The translations under genes and the position numbers were made by a program. A model generated the notes under the pieces. That model had not been told where the DNA came from and searched no databases. It was given only the letters and a program-made list of their open reading frames with translations. Shown in pieces: positions 5,660 to 6,448 of a stretch of 6,448 nucleotides of DNA. Every line of letters begins with the position of its first letter. Position 1 is the stretch's first letter. The DNA comes from Desulfobacteraceae bacterium (GTDB lineage Bacteria > Desulfobacterota > Desulfobacteria > Desulfobacterales > UBA11574), in assembly GCA_029857875.1 (NCBI GenBank), contig JAOUGB010000141.1, positions 1 through 6,448 of the forward strand, written 5' to 3'.

Positions 5660-6391
5660 TTATTCTATCTCATAAGCAATGCTGACCTGAACCCGAATAC
5701 GACTCTCCCCGATCTCCATGGGCGGCGCCATCGTCCCTGCATCCGCCTTCATCTCGGCCGCACGCAACATATGAGGCTGGGGCGGCGCATAAATCGGCTG
5801 TGTGCTGAGTGAAACGATGCCTTTTAGTTTCACCCCCGCGGCTTCGGCCAATGTTTTTGCCCGTTCCACCGCTTCCTGCGTTGCCAATTTTAACGCTTTT
5901 TTTTCTAATGCCGATTTATCTTTGATATAAAACTGAATACGTTGAATAGTGTTTGAACCCCTTTCAAGGGCTTTTCCAACAATCTGGGAAACATGTTTGG
6001 ATAAAGGTTCGGTCTCCAATCCTTCCAGGGTCACCACAATGGCATTGCTGACTTCATATCCTGTTATCTTGGGCGGTCGGGCTTTATAATCCCTTTGGGG
6101 CGTAACACGATAATTGGATGTCTCGAGTTTAAGATGTTTAATGTTCAACCCTTTTAGGGTTGTTAGTACGGCTTTGGTTTTGTCCGCATTTTCCGAACTG
6201 ACCTGTTCCAATTTCCGTCCCTCTGTCACAACGGCGATGAAAATTGTTGCTGAATCATTCTGCCCCATGACCTCGGCTGTACCTTCGGTAAGAATCAGGT
6301 TGCGATCTGAAGCAGCAGGAGACCGGGCAAACACAAAATTTGCCACAAGACAAAAACATGCCGTTAGTACCAAAATAAATGCTCTTTTCAT
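5660..6391 (-). CDS. SIMPL (DUF541, YggE-like) domain secreted protein
   Basis: The 243-residue product has a basic start (MKR), a hydrophobic core at residues 4-21 and a V-F-A site giving probable signal peptidase I cleavage after A22, so it should act in the periplasm or at the envelope. The remainder is a single SIMPL/DUF541 domain: LTEGTAEV (34-41), YRVTPQRDY (94-102) with ITGYEVSNAIVVTL (109-122), the helix EAVERAKTLAEAAGVKLKGI (173-192), and the terminal strand ending IRVQVSIAYEIE (232-243). Length matches the family (about 230-250). The E. coli relative YggE has been linked to lowered oxidative stress, but the molecular function of most members is unknown; no catalytic residues are evident. 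GAGAGG five bases before the ATG supports the start. Its stop lies 49 bases from that of the convergent DUF362 gene. Confidence 0.92.
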   Translation of the reverse strand: MKRAFILVLTACFCLVANFVFARSPAASDRNLILTEGTAEVMGQNDSATIFIAVVTEGRKLEQVSSENADKTKAVLTTLKGLNIKHLKLETSNYRVTPQRDYKARPPKITGYEVSNAIVVTLEGLETEPLSKHVSQIVGKALERGSNTIQRIQFYIKDKSALEKKALKLATQEAVERAKTLAEAAGVKLKGIVSLSTQPIYAPPQPHMLRAAEMKADAGTMAPPMEIGESRIRVQVSIAYEIE

Positions 6392-6396
6392 TACTT

Positions 6397-6402
6397 CCTC
6401 TC
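6397..6402 (-). promoter_or_regulatory. Ribosome binding site of the SIMPL-domain gene
   Basis: On the minus strand GAGAGG lies five bases before the ATG at 6391 and is a good Shine-Dalgarno match. It supports this start, which also gives a complete signal peptide. A TACAAT box (6428-6433, minus) could be the -10 element, but its -35 would lie at or beyond the window edge. Confidence 0.65.
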
Positions 6403-6404
6403 TA

Positions 6405-6425
6405 CGATTGACAATTTTCGATTGA
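6405..6425. repeat. Two CGATTGA repeats in the leader of the SIMPL gene
   Basis: CGATTGA occurs at 6405-6411 and again at 6419-6425, 14 bases apart, with a further GATTG at 6427-6431. The pattern suggests a short degenerate tandem repeat in the upstream region. It may be a binding-site array or a simple-sequence relic; nothing else supports a function. Confidence 0.3.
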
Positions 6426-6448
6426 AGATTGTATATGTTAAGGAATTT

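Noticed and set aside
6354..6367. LTAC lipobox-like sequence in the SIMPL protein signal (residues 9-12)
   Set aside because: The Cys at residue 12 is too early and the hydrophobic core continues past it to a good V-F-A cleavage site, so a lipoprotein is unlikely.
1..6448. CRISPR array, tRNA, rRNA or transposase gene
   Set aside because: No regularly spaced repeats, no cloverleaf-like sequence and no transposase-like translation were seen on either strand.

Overview
The window holds four protein genes in ordinary bacterial layout: a 3'-truncated transporter gene (minus), a very long gene for an unassigned membrane protein (minus), an iron-sulfur DUF362 protein (plus) and a secreted SIMPL/DUF541 protein (minus). 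No rRNA, tRNA, CRISPR array or intact mobile element is visible. The DUF362 protein with an embedded bacterial-type double 4Fe-4S motif, the moderate GC content with AT-rich spacers, and the style of the large membrane protein fit an anaerobic Gram-negative bacterium. A sulfate-reducer-like member of the Desulfobacterota (old Deltaproteobacteria) is the best guess. That is an inference from gene content, not proof.

Layout. 1-513 (minus) encodes the N-terminal 171 residues of an MFS transporter cut by the window edge. 514-846 is non-coding, with a candidate promoter, a REP-like half-site and a weak hairpin with a T-run. 847-3951 (minus) encodes a 1034-residue protein: a helical N-terminus, a region that reads like a divergent PHP (TIM-barrel metallohydrolase) domain, a middle soluble domain, five or six membrane segments and a helical C-terminus. 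3952-4503 is a 552-base AT-rich divergent spacer, the most structured non-coding part of the window. It contains a perfect inverted repeat just before the large gene, a GC-rich hairpin, a 165-base segment bounded by 17-base imperfect inverted repeats that is itself flanked by a 21-22-base direct repeat, and a sigma70-like promoter overlapped by a perfect palindrome. 4504-5610 (plus) is the DUF362/ferredoxin gene with a strong ribosome binding site. 5660-6391 (minus) is the SIMPL-domain gene, convergent with the DUF362 gene.

The genes do not form an obvious operon or pathway. The two divergent genes share a regulatory spacer, and the two rightmost genes converge with only 49 bases between stops. 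The transporter lies downstream of the large gene on the same strand, but a 333-base gap with its own promoter candidate argues for separate transcription. The observation most worth following is the 1034-residue protein, where a probable degenerate PHP domain is joined to a polytopic membrane region. Next is the repeat-bounded segment in the spacer.
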